From: Kappaphycus alvarezii
Taxonomy: Eukaryota; Rhodophyta; Florideophyceae; Gigartinales; Solieriaceae
Direction: 5' to 3'
NCBI GenBank assembly: GCA_002205965.3
Contig: NADL03000642.1
Location: forward strand, 1 to 64,000
Length of the DNA: 64,000 bases
Part shown: positions 34,335 to 45,365 of the stretch, in pieces
Numbering within the stretch: position 1 is the first letter of the stretch
Layout of the letters: the number at the start of each line of letters is the position of its first letter
Notes under the pieces: generated by a model
Seen by the model: only the letters and a program-made list of their open reading frames with translations
Told to the model about the DNA's origin: nothing
Database searches by the model: none
Position numbers and translations under genes: made by a program

Positions 34335-34790
34335 AGCTGCACCTCTTTGCAAGACAGACATAGAGCAAGTATTGACGCAAAGAGTATTGTGGGTGGTGGT
34401 AGATCTTTACGAGTTGTACAGTATGGCAGAAAAGTGTGTGGAGGGTATTCAGGTATTGTAATGTACTGCACTGTAAGCGCTTATTGGGGTTGGTTCACTG
34501 TAAGGGGTGCTCAAGTTGGGTGTCCTAAGTTGTCACTGGGGAATGGTTGAAGTTAGAAATCAACAACTTGAAGGGGATGCCGGCTTCGACTTGAACTATG
34601 TCATTGTTTTTTTTTAGTCGAGCTTGTCGTAGTGTCGACGGTATGAACTGCTCAACCCGCCTCAACCGATCAATTCCTGTTATCCGCCCTGCAAACTGCT
34701 ACTTTCAACGCGCTGAAGCCGTCTTTCCAGATCGATCCTGTTTTAGGCCTTTTCTGAACATTCTGAACCCGCTTGTCGGCGTTCATGTTG

Positions 34791-36268
34791 TGACGTGGCC
34801 GGCGGAACACCGCGGGGCGTTAAGGTTTCCGTTTACATTCCCAACGATGCCGCGGGCGGAATCGTAGTTGCGAGCAAAACGACGTGGATCGGGAAACCTG
34901 ACACCACAAGCGAGAAACTTAGCAGCACTACCGGGCTGTCAGATGCGTGGGAGGGTCGCGGTCGTACGCTTCTTTCGCTTCCCGAGCTATTGACGACGCA
35001 TCAGTGTCGCCCGGACATCCATCGTCTACGAAAGGTCGCGGTGCGCTCGCCTGCTTTCGATTTTCGTATTCTGCGCCTCTGAGTATCGAATGGGACGTTG
35101 TTTCAGGTACCGGATACACTACGCTGCGACCGCAAGTTCGTAACGTCGTTCACCTGACGTCGAAGCCATGAACGGCCTGAAGAAGGGTTCGGTTCCGTCG
35201 CCACCGCACCTACCGGTGCATACCCAAGAAGGGCCGGTATGCTTCCCGGGGCCGTGGCGTGCGATGCAGACTCTTTCAACTTTCAGAAGGCCACGGACGG
35301 GCTTCGTAGAGTACGAGGGGTATGTGTAACCGCCGGGGACTGGTTAACGCTTGCACGTAGTGGTTGCAACGTGAATAAGGCGAGTCGGTCCTCCCTCCTG
35401 GAGGCGGGCCTGTCGTGGGACGACTTTCCCCGTTCGTCGCATCGCGTTAACGAAATCATAATCCCGCTGGTAACTGTACTCGCAGTCCCATGGGCCGTAC
35501 GTCACTTTGCTTTCGTATGGGGTGCAGACTAGAGCAATTGCGAGCTCTACGCCAATATCGAACTAATCGAATGGCTAGAGAACTTCTTCGCCGCGTACGC
35601 GGCCGATTTATTCCCGCACGGTATGCGGGGACAGGCACCACGCGCGGCCGAACTTCGAAACCTCTAGCCCCTCGTGGTCGTATGAAGAACTCTTCGGCAT
35701 CATGGAATCCGTAGTGTCCGTGCCGCTAGCCCAAATGGAACGGTGGGCCGCCTACTCCGTTAGCCGCGTTGCGCTATACGTTCGCTTTGACGTCGTTCAA
35801 CGTTGCATCCATGTTCCGAGCCCTGGAGCAGTTCCGCGCGTAGTAGGTCCAACGATCATCCTCGATGCTTCGGTCGCGGAATCGCCCAAACCGTACGAGG
35901 ACGTTGTGCCTACTGTAGCATCAATCCAAGCAGCCGCGATGTGGCGTGCTAAGAGTGCTCCAATTCCTCGTACCGATGGGAATGTGGAGAGTCGTACACA
36001 AGACTACAACGCGTAACGAGTTCGCTCGCGCGAAGTGGCTGATTCGCTTACCAATGAGTCGGCACCGTTATCGACAGTCCGTAGTCCACGCGAGGGCGAG
36101 GTACTCGATACCGTTATACCGCAGAATGGCGCGATCTAACTGACGCGCATCCACCCAGCTTTGTCGGCCCGGTACGAGCCAAGTGGGGCATAGACTTTTC
36201 GTAAATCACTGACCGTTCTGTGGTCCGCTTGCGACAACAGAGACCGGGTCGCTGGCCGATGGCGGGAA
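34791..36268. other. GC- and CpG-rich region, unrecognised
   Basis: Abrupt change from the inverted-duplication arm to GC-rich, CGT/ACG-rich sequence similar in style to the gypsy element C that follows. Several 60-105 codon frames on both strands overlap (for example 35,702-36,016 plus) without recognisable domains. It may be a decayed region of another large element. Confidence 0.4.
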
Positions 36269-36703
36269 GTGTCCGAACGTAGGAAGGCGCGAGTTCGGGA
36301 ACTCGAGGCGGCGCGGGAGCGCCAAAGCAAAGCACTAGCGTCATCGGAGCGGGAATGTACCGAGCTGAGTCGACGTCTCGAGTGGTTGCGGGCGGACTAC
36401 GAAGAGGAACGCCGCATCGTAACCTCCTGGCAGGAGTGGTACGGGAAGAATCAGCCCGTCGACGAGGGCTCGCATGCGCCGCACGAATCGCCAGAACACG
36501 AATGTCGGCCGGTTAAACAAGCCGGACCGAGCGGTAATCTTTTGCAACGCAAAGCGAAACGTGGAAGCTATACAGTACAGCCGGTGGCTACCCCAGTCGC
36601 GGAGCGCGAGCGTAGTGCGCCGGACGAAGCAGACCTGGGGCGCAAGGTTGCTCAAGCGGACGATGCGTTACCATCGCCGTCGAGGACGTCGTCGTCGTCT
36701 TGA
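36269..36703 (+). CDS. Unrecognised coiled-coil frame, 144 codons
   Basis: The N-terminal 55 residues are charged and heptad-like (ERRKARVRELEAARERQSKA, then SSERECTELSRRLEWLRADYEEER), a coiled coil. The rest is polar and low in complexity, ending SPSRTSSSS. The composition looks coding but no family was recognised. It may be the 3' end of a gag-like or structural gene of the surrounding GC-rich element. The true 5' end may lie upstream. Confidence 0.3.
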   Translation: MSERRKARVRELEAARERQSKALASSERECTELSRRLEWLRADYEEERRIVTSWQEWYGKNQPVDEGSHAPHESPEHECRPVKQAGPSGNLLQRKAKRGSYTVQPVATPVAERERSAPDEADLGRKVAQADDALPSPSRTSSSS

Positions 36704-37288
36704 GGGTCACACGTTAAACCCCTACCGAAAAATCGAGAGAGGGGCCGCCGCGCGTAGCCTTTAATCGGTAGACCAAGGTAGTTATTGAATAAGCGAGAGA
36801 GTCCGCCGAGCGTGGGGGAGCGTGGGGACTCTCTTAGTGAAGTTGGAACGGATTCATGCCTCGCGTTGGCAATCGTCCCGCGTGCTGCATAAAATACCCC
36901 TCGTAGGGCGCAGAGGGGGCCGACGCACACGATTGTGTCGCGTCGTGAGCACCGAACTGATGCGATGGCACGGTTAACGCTGCGCGGCACACGGGAGTGC
37001 CGTAATGGCGGCAGTAACGAGCCACGATATCAATCCCCGCAACGCCTGCTCGGGTCGCAGCGATTGCGGGCACCGGCTCGGTACTACGTACTGCGCGGCA
37101 CACGACCCTGTCGTGTCGGGAATCTGCCCGCGGTTTCATGATCGCCGCGTATACGTCACGTGTAACGCGTAATAGTTAGAGTTAGATGGCCCTCGCTAGG
37201 CTCGGTATAATACACTACGCACGCTCGCGTCGTTCCGGTCCCTCCCAAGCGGTAACATGGGGAACATGTTCCTCCGGAACTCGACGAA
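36704..37288. other. GC-rich flank of gypsy C, possible LTR remnant
   Basis: Lies just past the 3' end of the gypsy C pol region (minus strand), where an LTR would be expected. The words CTGCGCGGCACACG occur twice (near 36,976 and 37,091). No matching partner was found at the other end, so this remains a guess. Confidence 0.3.
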
Positions 37289-40200
37289 CTAGGGTAACGG
37301 GTCTACCCAGTTAGTGAGGAGCATGAAAAAGCAGTACACGGGCGTACGAAGGGGATAACGAGCCCTCGTTATGAGTCCGTAGTCGCTTCGTGGTAGCGTC
37401 CGTTCTCCGTTCGCGTGCGTAAAGTAGCGAGACACCAGTTTGTCCGGGACGTGTGTCCGAGGTTCCAAAGTCGGCGTTCGGTACTCGGCCCACTTGACGA
37501 GGAACCAGGTCTTACCGTCCGCCTCGCGGAGATGGTCGAGAAATTTGTCGGCGACGTAAGTCGGCCCTTCCCTTACCTTCGACGCCAAGTCGTCGGCCGT
37601 GGTCGTGGACGGTAGGGCTTCCGGCGGCCGAGGAGCGTACAGTACCCGGTCCGCAGAGACTCGTTCAACATCTTCGTCGCGATCGATGACTACTGTAAGG
37701 ACGTCGTTGCTTAGCACTATGTTCGGCCCAAAGGAAACCGGGCGGCGTTTGCTGTTCGCTACTGTAGACGTCATGGAGCGTTTCGGTTTGGAAACCCCAT
37801 CAGTGTGGTCGGGGTACACGATATCTCTGGGCTTGAGATGAGTGTTCACCTCACGAAGGCGCGCGTCGATGTTACGTTTATAGCGGGCCTGTGTGCGATT
37901 CAGGCTTTCGCTCGCCTTACGGATCGAGACGTTTATGCGACGTAAGAAGTCGTTCTTCGTACTTCGGTCCTGAGTCTCGTTCGGGAAGGCCGAGTGACGT
38001 AACGGAAAGGCAGGAGGCGGACAACTTAACACCAGTTCGAAGGGTGTCGTCTTCGTACTGCGATGAACGTGGCATTTATAAAAGAACGTGAGCGCCGAAA
38101 CGTAAGCGTCCCAATCGTCCTGATGCTGGTGAACGTAATTGAGGAGCATAGCGAGGACCGTGCGATTGTACCGTTCGACCTGCTCATTCGTTTGAGGGTG
38201 GTAAGTGGACTTACACTTTGTTCATTCCAAGGAGACGGCACACTCCTTGGAAGAACTTTGACATAAACTGTCTGCCATTGTCGGACAGTGGTGACTTAAA
38301 CACTCACTCTCCGCAAAACGCAACTGCAGCGTGGTAAGCGTTGATTGTGCGCATTGCGACCGTTTGCGTTAACTTTGTCAAGCGATCTGTCACGACAACC
38401 AGAAAAAGTTTGCCCATACGCGTCCTCGGAAGCGGGCCGAGAATGTCATCAATCGGTCCCGGAAGGGCTGACGTCGTAGCGAGACCGGACAGTGTATCTG
38501 GGACTTGGTGCACTCGTCCAGGGCGGTACTCGATTTCAAAATAGAACTCGGCCAAACGTAGGCGCCAACGGGTAGGGCTTCCGCTTGGTTCCGCCAGATT
38601 TATGATCCAACGGAGGCTATCATGATCCGAGCATACCCTGAAGCGAGTTCCTTCGATGTATGGGCGAAGCGTCGTTATCGCCCATACAACGGCGAAGCAC
38701 TCCCGTTCCGTTGTGGATTACTTTCGTTACGCGTCCTTCAACGTGTAGGACCAGTAACCAATCGGCTTAAGCGAGCCATCGAATTAGTTTTGAAGGAGCG
38801 TACACCCTAGTTGGTAGGCGGAGGCGTCGCAATCCAACACATAGGGTCGTCCCAAACGTGGGAGTGCGAGAACAGGAGGAGACGTTGAGCGATTCTTCAA
38901 TGTAGCGAACGACTCGCGTTGCAGGTCCGACGGGTCGTCGTAATCAACAGAAGCGCCCTTTTTCGTTAATTCCGTAAGCGGACGAGCTATCTGCGCGAAA
39001 TATTTCACGAAGCGCCGCAAGACGTTACACGCTCCCAAGAACGAGGGAAATTGGGTTAACGTTTTCGGGAACTCGAAGTTCTGGAACGCTGCGGCCGTGT
39101 CCTTGGCGACGCTTAGCCGACCTGGTTCTACGACGTGACCCAGGCGGCCGACCCGCCGCTGAAAGAAGTTACACCTCTTCAGCTTTAACGCAACTCCGGC
39201 TCCACGAAGGAGGGTTAGAACGTCTTCCACATGACGTAGGTGTTCCTCCACTGATTTTTAGAACACGATTGCAACGTCGAGGTATACGAGGCACATCTGC
39301 CAACGAAACCCTGAAAGTATAATGTCCAACGCCCGCTGGAACGTTGCGGGTGCGTTTTTCAATCAGAACGGCATTCGCGTATACCAGTAAGTTCCCATGT
39401 GAGAAGTGAACATGGTTTTGTCCCAACCTGCTTCGTTGATCAGGACTTGCTACTACCCCGCGCGCGCGTTTAACGTCGTGAGGATCTGGAAGTCTCCCAG
39501 CGAGTCAATACAGTCGTCCATTCGCGGGAGAGGATACGTATCGGTAAGCATTTTCGCTTTGAGCTTACGATAGTCGACGCAGAAGCGTAGCGAGACGTCT
39601 TTCTTGGGCACGATGACAACCGGGGTCGTCCATTCGCTCTTTGCGGGCTCGAAGACACCTGCCGTTAACATTTTCTCTATCTCGTCGCGAACGAGCCGGC
39701 GCATAGAGGTCCCCTGGCGATACGGCATCTGTCGAACTGGCTTCGTGGCCGGCTCAAGTTCTATGTAGTGATGCCTCGCGCGTATCTGACAAAATGGCGT
39801 CGTCCACATCGTTTAGTGCTTTCAAATCATTGCCAAAATCGCTTCGCGAAGAGTATACGTCTCAACGTGATCGAGACGGATAGTGTCCTCCCACTTCTCC
39901 TTATCGTTGTCCGTCTCCTTAACGTGATCTTCTGGCCGCAACGTTTTCGCAGTCACCACCGGGCGATCTGCATGCTTCGGATTGTACGCACCGGACAGCG
40001 ATCCATCCTCTGGAGGGGTAGGTACCCGTGCCCCTCCCTCAAGAGTGGTGCCCTTCGGGCAGGTGTTACACCCGGGAGGCAGAGCAAGTGCGCAAGTGCT
40101 TCTGCCTATTTGCGTTCCGGAGTTAATAACCTTAACGGTTTGCGTTTAACTAACGCAACCACTGATCCCTTCTCAAGCAAACGCGTATGCTGCATGAAGT

Positions 40201-43200
40201 TGTCCACGAGAACTCTGAATTCCATATTGGGTTCTATCTCGACAACCCCTTTGGACACGCGTAGTCCCTGCCGCGTCGAGAACGATGGACGGGACTGAGC
40301 TTATGCAAGCCGGACAGCGTCCGATCGTACCCGCACGAATCGCTGGGAATACGTGGAGATCTGGACGGCAGTAACGGTACGGACCTCGTACGTGTCTACC
40401 CCATCCGCTAAGCGGGGTCGCCTACCATTACGACGAGCGAGATGATGGTCGTCCACCTTAACACTGCCGTCCTTTTCTGCGCGCACCGTGGACAAGACGC
40501 TTACGTATCTGCTGGCGACAAAATCCAACCGGTATTGTTGGACGGCATGGTTCGCGACATGCTCGTACATGAACGCTCTACCAAGGATTACGGGAACGAC
40601 CAGAATTTCGGACATAAAAACGGAACCCGAAGATGCGTTTTCCCCAATCGAACGTGAAGGGAAACGTACTCCGTTAGGTTCAGCGGAACGTTAGTGGCAC
40701 CCGAAAGATTCGGTAACGGCGCGTCCGGGATGACATGTCGTTGCCATCCCTCCAAGAGGGCGTCTTTTGCAATTACGTTATATCCAGAGCACGTTTCGAA
40801 CGCAATCGTAAACAGTTTAAGCGCTCAGGACGTCATGCCTATCGAGCGGTGCAGTCGGCAGATGTCCCCGGACAATACGCAGACGTTTCCAGGCAGGGAA
40901 GTCGGTGAGGGAGAGGACCTTGGGCAGGGGTGATCGTTCATTCGCCCTCGAAGTTGCCTGCGCGTGGTCCTCCTCCGTCCCTGTTTCCGAGGGGTGACTG
41001 ATAACGGTGGCACAACCTCCGCTGTATCGTCAGCAGCGGTCATTCTGTTCGCTGACATCCGGTCCCGGTTTGTTTGATACTTGCCCGGCTCGGGACGCCT
41101 CGGGCAAGTCGCTTTCGTTAAACCAGGTCATCCACCGCGTGACCTTCCTCCGTCAGTACCCGTCGAAGGAACCTCAGCGGTGTCCGGCGGCGGTGTACTC
41201 GCTTCTGCTTCGAGTTGGTTGATACGGTGCGCTTCAGCCAGCTCGCGTTCAAGTGCGTCGGGTTCCACGGTCGGATCATAGGGTCTACCGTTAGTCTCTA
41301 GGGGCCCATGCAACACAGTGAAAGGCGAGCCATCGGGGCTCCTAGGCGTGGTCCCCTTTACTCGTTTCCTGATTCCTCGTTCTGATCGCCACGATCATGA
41401 CCCACATCCCGGGGGTCACCGATAGCGTTAGCGATCACGTCTAACGGTATTCCTCTATCGCATAATCGTTGGGCTCTTCGTCTAGCATACGTCCGAGCAA
41501 TAAAATCGCGTCCCGAAAACACCCGCGTCTATCCTTGCCACGGGCAGCCCCAAGCCGCTCACGTTGCGGTATTCTTCCAGCGGATGGGACGGTCATGGCG
41601 TTAGCGGAGTGCCCGTTACGGGGGCCGGATAGAACACCCGGTGCGGCGTCAAACAATATGGCCCGACTCGTTAGCGTCGAGTCGTGCAAGCGGCGAACAT
41701 AGGGTTCGATACCGACTTTCGCTACCCGTTGCGAAAGGAGGTTTCGGATATGCGGGCGGGGCTCCATGTGGTAGCGATAGTTGCGATACGCGGCGAAGTC
41801 TTTTTGCTCCAGTGAAAGGAATGGACAACGGTACATCGAATGACTATCCCGGCAAAGCCAACACGAATGGCTCTGATCGTTCTAGGAAATCATTGCGATC
41901 GCGGCTTTCAAGTAGCCGTTTGAAAGCAGGGGAAGCGGATGCGGAAGGAATTGTCGAGCCTTCTCCGTAACGTCGATAGTTTCCACGGCTGTTACGTCCA
42001 GGTCCGTGGCGTAACTAGACACTGGCGAGCGATTCGGAGTGTTTCGCGCGGCACCTGGCGGCATTAACAGCAACGTTTGTCCTGATCCACGGACGTATCA
42101 TCCGCCTTCGGGCGGCGGCCCATCGGGTTCATACCCACCGATCGTTTCGGGGTGCCCCAGGAAGAGGGCGGACTTTCGTTGCCCTTTTCCTTTTTTCGGG
42201 TGTCGTGAACGTCCCGTGACGAGCACGGAACGTATTTCCTTCTGCTTGCGCTAAGCGAATAACGTTTGACAAAGACGAACGAGCCTCGAAGGGCATGCGG
42301 TGAAGCGCTTCAGTTACTGATTCCCTCGTCGTTGGGATTAATCCTTGGGTTTAGTAGTTTACCAGCATGTCGTCGCTGTAAATTGAACTATATTCCGCAG
42401 CGTATTCCTCGAGACGATCGCTGTAAGCTTTCTCCTCTTCGTCGGGAAGTTGACAAATTTGCATAACGATATTGGCGGTGTCGGAAAGTACCACGTCCGT
42501 AAGGTACCGCTGAACGTAAGCGTTGACCAAAAGGGGCCAGGTCACGGAACCGGAAGGTCGGCCCATCCTGACGTCGGTGGACATTATCTAGCCATACATT
42601 CGTGCGGCTCCCTTGTCAAAGAATTGACCGGTCATCAAGAGGACCATCCCCTCCGAGACGTGGGCTTCGTTAAAGCCTATACGCACGTCTTTAAGAAACG
42701 TCAATAGTTTAATGGGGCGCGTCCGATCAAAAAGTTCGAAGTTTGGGGTAAGAACGAGGAAGCGGCGAAGCTTTCGATCGATCCTACCCCTTTCGCTACC
42801 CATTACGTGGGTCAAGACGTTATATGACCTGTAAAGGCGATAATCAACGACCCTCACGAACGCGGGAACCAGCGTGTGGATAACGTTAAGTCCAGGTTCC
42901 AACCGCCCTAGGATATCGAACCCGGAGCTGGCGACTCCGAAGTTGAACGCTTGGTGCTCGACGTTAGATACCGCTGCGTACAACTTAGGGTCTTGAGGAC
43001 CATAACCCGTGGTCGTGAGAACCGAATGCGACAAAGGGGGCGGAGCGTTCACGGTGGGAACGTTCACGAAATAAGGGACATAAAGAATATCAGCATGGGG
43101 TGAGCTACGGGCATCGTAAGTCCGCGCGTTCGCATACGGACTCGTTGCGGGCTGCTGCGTGGCAGCAAAAGCAACTTACGTACCCATGACATAGGTAGCG

Positions 43201-43809
43201 TGTCCCGAGTAGAGGTGTTGAGAGCGAGGAACGTTTGAGAGACCGGGACGGCCCTCGTACTGTGAGCAAACGGGAGTGTCACCTTCTGTTGCCTTCAACG
43301 GGTTAGGGTGCAACGCGTCGATATTCGGTGGGTGGTTCGAAGTCGAATCGTTTCGCGTCTGCGTCCGAAGCGGGAAACGGGCACCGGGACTTGCGTCCAG
43401 TTCAGGCCGTCTTTCGATGACGCACTCGGCCTAGCGTAGGCGAACCTCCACGTTTGCGACGAGCTGTTTTAAATTGAGCAGCTGCGTGGACAGAGGAGCC
43501 ACCCTCTCCACAAGGCGGAATTCCACGATACTGGAAGCCCATTTCCGAACTCGGTGAGCGAAGGAGTCGAGCTGCAACCAGGGCTTCGTACAGTACCATA
43601 ACGTTCTCGCCCGTAACGGGAGCAGACTTCGCGAAAATCTGCTCCAAACGATCGGGGAGTGTGGCCCGTAGCGCTTCGGCCAGGTCCCGCGAGAGACCTT
43701 GCGACGTGGCCGATTCTCCCTGCGCCGACTGAATCTGCTTCCCGTGCAGACTCGCGTGATCGGACATAGTTCCGATGGCAAACGATAGACTATACGTGTC
43801 TATAGGCAA
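37289..43809 (-). mobile_element. Ty3/gypsy element C, chromovirus-like, decayed
   Basis: GC-rich fossil on the minus strand. Probable gag lies at about 42,350-43,809 and the protease region at about 40,300-41,060. RT is near 39,450-39,800 (RFCVDYRKLKAKMLTDTYPLPR), with RT end and RNase H near 38,780-39,260 (FFQRRVGRLGHVV, LDCDASAYQLG). Integrase is near 37,900-38,560 (TDRLTK; YHPQTNEQVERYNR). A chromodomain-like segment (YVADKFLDHLREADGKTWFL, then VKWAEY) sits near 37,400-37,540. Chromodomains target such elements to heterochromatin. It is old with many breaks. An LTR pair was not resolved. Confidence 0.85.
37400..37540 (-). other. Chromodomain-like segment of gypsy C
   Basis: The integrase C-terminal end has the chromodomain pattern Y-x-V/A-x-K-F-L-D-H followed by WFLVKW and TLEPRTHV. 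The aromatic/valine pattern and the -WEP-like ending fit, although the tryptophan of WEP is replaced by leucine. A fossil sequence; its function is not claimed. Confidence 0.65.
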
Positions 43810-43872
43810 GCACGTTTCCGTTCTAGGTCGGGAGACCAGTGTAGCTTAAACGAAAAGCTCGTGCTACAGCAT

Positions 43873-43966
43873 AGAGTAGTACCGAGAACGTAGTCCTATC
43901 GAGGCAACGGAGTAAAAGGTCACTGAAGCGTAGCGTGCAACGGAACGTGGGGCCAGGGTGGTGATG
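43873..43966 (-). repeat. LTR-like segment, inverted partner of 44,090-44,183
   Basis: About 95 bp that pairs with 44,090-44,183 as an imperfect inverted repeat (roughly 80% identity), including CCGAGAACGTAGTC. It lies beyond gypsy C gag, where the 5' LTR is expected, so it may be LTR sequence of that family. Confidence 0.6.
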
Positions 43967-44089
43967 GTCGTGTGATTCGAGTGGTCGCAGATCGTCCGTT
44001 ATCCGCAGGAAAATTTACGCTACAAGCTAAGTGGCTAGGGCCTGTCGCAGGTATAACACGGAAGAGGTCCGCTCCGTTTACGCGTCCTC

Positions 44090-44183
44090 ACCTCCCCGGT
44101 CCCACGTTCTGTTGCACACTACTTTTCGGTGACTGTTTAGTCCGTTGTCTCGGTACGACTACGTTCTCGGTACTACTCTACGA
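44090..44183 (+). repeat. LTR-like segment in opposite orientation
   Basis: Inverted counterpart of 43,873-43,966, ending GTTCTCGGTACTACTCTACG exactly where copia-type RNase H sequence begins. This suggests an opposite-orientation LTR remnant or a fold-back event. Confidence 0.6.
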
Positions 44184-44655
44184 TGAGGCACATGCTGTCC
44201 ATTTATGCAACAATCACGCTGTATCATGGATGTCACACAAGTCTAAGAGACCTGTTAAGAGCGTTCCGGCTGCTGAGGTCTTCGCTGCGTGAGAGGGTAT
44301 TAATGAAGGAAAATCCATCTCTGAGGTTTATTCTGAACTGCTTGGAATTGATATAAAATTGCGTCTTGCAGTTGACTCCAAGGATCTCTTCACCTCCCTT
44401 TCGACGCAGAAGAACTCTATAGACAACTCAGTTCGTGGCGATGTTGGTTTTGAGGTATGAGTTCCAGATTGGTGAGGTGTAGAGCATATCATGGGTCCCT
44501 GGTCATTCGAATTTGGCTGATCCGCTGACGAAAAGGACAGCAGTCTGACCGAGGCGCTTCAGTTAGTCCTGTTCACAGGTCGACTTTGTTTCGACTTTAA
44601 TAAGATTGCAGAGACCAAGTTGTCCAGGAAAAACTTTGCTTGAAAGGGGAGAAGT
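44184..44655 (+). mobile_element. Copia fragment, RNase H end
   Basis: Encodes the copia RNase H motifs KRPVKSVPAAEVFAA and AVDSKDLFTSLS, parallel to copia A but diverged. It is followed by a polypurine tract AAAGGGGAGAAGTA (44,643-44,656). It is a fossil, truncated on the left by the GC-rich block. Confidence 0.75.
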
Positions 44656-44656
44656 A

Positions 44657-45100
44657 TGGAATGATCGACTGCATGTCGCTCATGGCGAGTAACCGCCGCT
44701 TAGTTTTTTTGATTTTGTATGAATCAAGTGTAAACCGCTCGTTAGCTAGGTTGCATCCGCTTAGTATCTGTATTATTGTGTACTTAAGTGTCTGTGTCAT
44801 GCGTTTGTAAACCAAGGAAGACTGACCAACCGACTCGAATCGATTGTGTAAGTTCTTCTACACTCTAGTCTTTGTTCACTCTACCTCTTCGACCTTCGTC
44901 GACTTCGTACAGTAGAGTACCCCAAACTATTCTTATCGTTACTCAATAACTCTTTTAATATTATATTTATTATCATAATATGATATTTAATATTTAATAA
45001 GACCAGGCATTTGTTTCGCAGTCTCTTTGCTTTGTCAATACTCAGCTTAGCCACTACTGTATCACTTCGTTTCTCTGAAGCGCATTTAGAGGTATCTCAC
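44657..45100 (+). repeat. Probable 3' LTR of the copia fragment
   Basis: Begins TGGAATG right after the polypurine tract. It continues AT-rich with TATTATATTTATTATC and ATAATATGATATT near 44,960. The right end was not resolved and no partner LTR is in the window, so the end given is approximate. Confidence 0.4.
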
Positions 45101-45222
45101 GGGAATTGAGAGTATGGGTATGTTGAGCACGGAGAGCTCAAATTTGTGAACAGAAAATTCCAACCTCATGGAGGGATCGTAGATTTACTCCGAACTATTA
45201 TAGTTCGTAGCCCGTGTTAAGG

Positions 45223-45268
45223 GGGAAACGTTTGGGTGTTTTACTGTTGGAAGATATTTCCGACCTAT
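45223..45268 (-). mobile_element. LINE tail micro-insertion, 46 bp
   Basis: Minus strand ATAGGTCGGAAATATCTTCC then AACAGTAAAACACCCAAACG and TTTCCCC, matching the last 46 bases of LINE family C. It is flanked by a perfect 11-bp duplication CCCGTGTTAAG (45,212-45,222 and 45,269-45,279). Confidence 0.88.
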
Positions 45269-45365
45269 CCCGTGTTAAGTGTATTTAAGTCTAGTCCTGG
45301 CACACTGCAATAAATTCCAGAGGAGTTAGTGAGCACCATTATTCTCAAAATCACAATTGTAGTCA

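Larger units (their letters stand above)
26625..34790 (-). repeat. Inverted duplication, right arm
   Basis: Reverse complement of 11,419-18,155. It contains the second FAD gene. It is longer than the left arm because of two later insertions, a LINE A copy (32,838-34,120) and a 186-bp segment (34,149-34,334). The outer edge at 34,790 meets GC-rich sequence abruptly. Confidence 0.9.

Noticed and set aside
11419-34790. Assembly artefact as explanation for the inverted duplication
   Set aside because: The arms differ by substitutions, a LINE insertion, a 186-bp insertion and a deletion, so they are two real sequences. Two haplotypes joined wrongly remain possible and would need long reads to exclude.
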